5,332 nucleotides of DNA from the NCBI GenBank assembly GCA_049642385.1, contig JBAROU010000031.1, positions 1 through 5,332 of the forward strand, written 5' to 3'. The notes below the pieces were generated by a model that saw nothing but the letters and a program-made list of their open reading frames with translations, searched no databases and was not told the origin of the DNA. Positions 4,153-5,332 of the stretch are shown here, piece by piece (the first letter of the stretch is position 1; each line of letters begins with the position of its first letter). This DNA comes from JBAROU01 sp049642385 (lineage in GTDB: Bacteria; Chloroflexota; Dehalococcoidia; DSTF01; RBG-16-68-14). The translations under genes and the position numbers were made by a program.

Positions 4153-5332
4153 GTGCGGGCGCCCCGGTCGATCCGCTTGCGGCTGGCGCTCTGGTATGTG
4201 CTGCTGCTCGCCGTCGTTCTCGGGGCCTTCAGTGCCGGCATTTACCTGACCCTCCGCCACAGCCTCTACACTAGTCTGGACGACTCTGTGGAGGTTCGCA
4301 CAGAAGATCTCCTGGCGGTCGTTCGCGTCGAAGGAAGCAAGCCTACCCTCGATGGCGAGGTACCGTCCAATAGCTCGGATGAGGGAGAGCAGTTCATCCG
4401 TGTCTTCGACGCGTCTGGTGCGATCACGTTCGATACCAGCGCCGCGGCCGGCAAGGTATCCACGGACCAAGAGGCGCTTCGGGCCGCCCTGGTCGGAACA
4501 ACTATTGCCCACGACGTCGATGGCGAGCATGAAATGTTTCGAGCTCGCCTGACGCCGATTCGCCGTGACGGTCAGGTGATTGGCGCTCTGGAATTCGGGC
4601 GGTCGAAGGGCGATGTTTCGGATACCCTCAGGACGCTGCTGCTCGTGCTAAGCATCTCCTATCCAGTGACAATCGCGCTGGCGAGCTTCGGTGGCATCTT
4701 TCTGGCGGGCCGCGCTCTATCGCCGATCGATAGGCTGACCAGGCTTGCGCGGCGTCTTTCGGCGGAGGATCTCAGCCAACGGTTGGACCTTGAGCTGCCG
4801 GACGACGAGGTCGGGCGGCTCGCCCGCACCTTCGACGACATGCTCGAACGCTTGGATGATGCGTTCCAGCGCCAACGCCAATTCACGGCGGACGCTTCGC
4901 ACGAACTGCGAACGCCGCTTACCGCGATCAAGGGTCAGGTGGAGGTAACGCTCAGCAGACAGCGGAGCGTTGGTGACTACCAAGAGGTGCTCCATGCGGT
5001 GAACGAAGAGGTCGACCGACTGATCCGGCTTGTCGGTAGCCTGCTGACGCTGGCCCGCGCCGATGCTGGACAGATCCCGTTAGCGCTGGAGCCGGTGGAC
5101 CTGCCGCAGCTCGTCGGGAGCGCCGTCGACCAGATACGCCCGATCGCTGGCCAGCGCGGTGTGGACATGCGTATCGAACCAGGCCCCGCGGTGACGCTGC
5201 AAGCCGACGAAGACTTGCTCCTGCAGCTCCTCCTCAATTTGCTCGACAACGCGGTCAAGTACACGCCGGCCGGCGGTAGCGTGACGGCTGGTTGGGGGGA
5301 GGCTGCTGGCTGCGCGGAGCTGTGGGTGAGCG
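4153..5332 (+). CDS. Membrane sensor histidine kinase, partner of the response regulator, C-terminus outside window
   Basis: The frame opens at a GTG (4153-4155) and runs off the right edge after 393 complete codons. Order of parts: basic N-terminus, TM1 (about 11-34), an extracytoplasmic sensor region of about 125 residues (35-160) rich in Asp and Glu, TM2 (about 161-184), a HAMP linker (about 185-237, with ALSPIDRLTRLARRLSAEDLSQR), the dimerisation and phospho-acceptor domain with H250 in DASHELRTPLTAIKG, then the ATPase domain with the N-box LLNLLDNAVKYTP (N362 and N366). The G boxes lie beyond the edge. The protein should autophosphorylate at H250 and pass phosphate to D51 of the regulator. 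The start is inferred: GTG follows the regulator's TAA by three bases with only a weak GAG-type ribosome site, so translation is probably coupled. The sensor region has no recognised ligand-binding fold, so the stimulus is unknown. Confidence 0.93.
   Translation, partial: MRAPRSIRLRLALWYVLLLAVVLGAFSAGIYLTLRHSLYTSLDDSVEVRTEDLLAVVRVEGSKPTLDGEVPSNSSDEGEQFIRVFDASGAITFDTSAAAGKVSTDQEALRAALVGTTIAHDVDGEHEMFRARLTPIRRDGQVIGALEFGRSKGDVSDTLRTLLLVLSISYPVTIALASFGGIFLAGRALSPIDRLTRLARRLSAEDLSQRLDLELPDDEVGRLARTFDDMLERLDDAFQRQRQFTADASHELRTPLTAIKGQVEVTLSRQRSVGDYQEVLHAVNEEVDRLIRLVGSLLTLARADAGQIPLALEPVDLPQLVGSAVDQIRPIAGQRGVDMRIEPGPAVTLQADEDLLLQLLLNLLDNAVKYTPAGGSVTAGWGEAAGCAELWVS

Noticed and set aside
3274..4530. 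418-codon open frame on the minus strand opposite the two-component genes
   Set aside because: It is antisense to two clear genes in GC-rich DNA, has no recognisable domain and no ribosome site. It is a mirror of the codon bias of the regulator and kinase.
1..5332. CRISPR arrays, tRNA/rRNA genes, transposases or attachment repeats
   Set aside because: No regularly spaced repeats, cloverleaf-like sequence, rRNA segment or mobile-element gene was found by reading both strands.

Overview
This is a GC-rich bacterial window with ordinary Shine-Dalgarno signals. Gene content (secreted PQQ-type sugar dehydrogenase, acyl-ACP-desaturase-family enzyme, double zinc-ribbon protein, OmpR-type two-component pair) would suit a free-living Chloroflexota or actinobacterial-type organism. 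No marker gene is present, so that placement is a guess. No RNA gene, insertion sequence, CRISPR array or phage gene was seen.

Layout. Positions 1-3231 are transcribed leftward (minus strand) and 3469-5332 rightward (plus strand); they diverge from a promoter region at 3232-3468. On the minus strand, in transcription order, are: a 26-residue lysine-rich micro-protein (3231-3151); a roughly 310-base gap holding an extended -10 promoter; a double zinc-ribbon protein (2840-2532); an acyl-ACP-desaturase-like di-iron enzyme (2484-1594); a 122-residue protein of unknown function with an internal duplication (1510-1142); a 320-base gap; and the N-terminal 273 residues of an exported PQQ-dependent sugar dehydrogenase running off the left edge (821-1). 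On the plus strand are a complete OmpR/PhoB response regulator (3469-4149) and, three bases later, its sensor kinase (4153 onward), cut by the right edge inside the ATPase domain.

How the parts may work together. Zinc-ribbon protein, desaturase and 122-residue protein are co-oriented with short gaps (47 and 83 bases) and could be one operon driven by the extended -10 element at 2931-2939. The most striking signal is in that operon's leader: a perfect 10-bp inverted repeat, extendable by 4 bp across a 3-base bulge, would pair the entire Shine-Dalgarno sequence and the first base of the start codon of the zinc-ribbon gene. This suggests conditional translation, for example temperature- or ligand-dependent, which would fit an operon carrying a membrane-lipid desaturase; that link is inference. 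The two-component pair may autoregulate through an 11-bp-phased direct repeat placed where the -35 box of its promoter should be.
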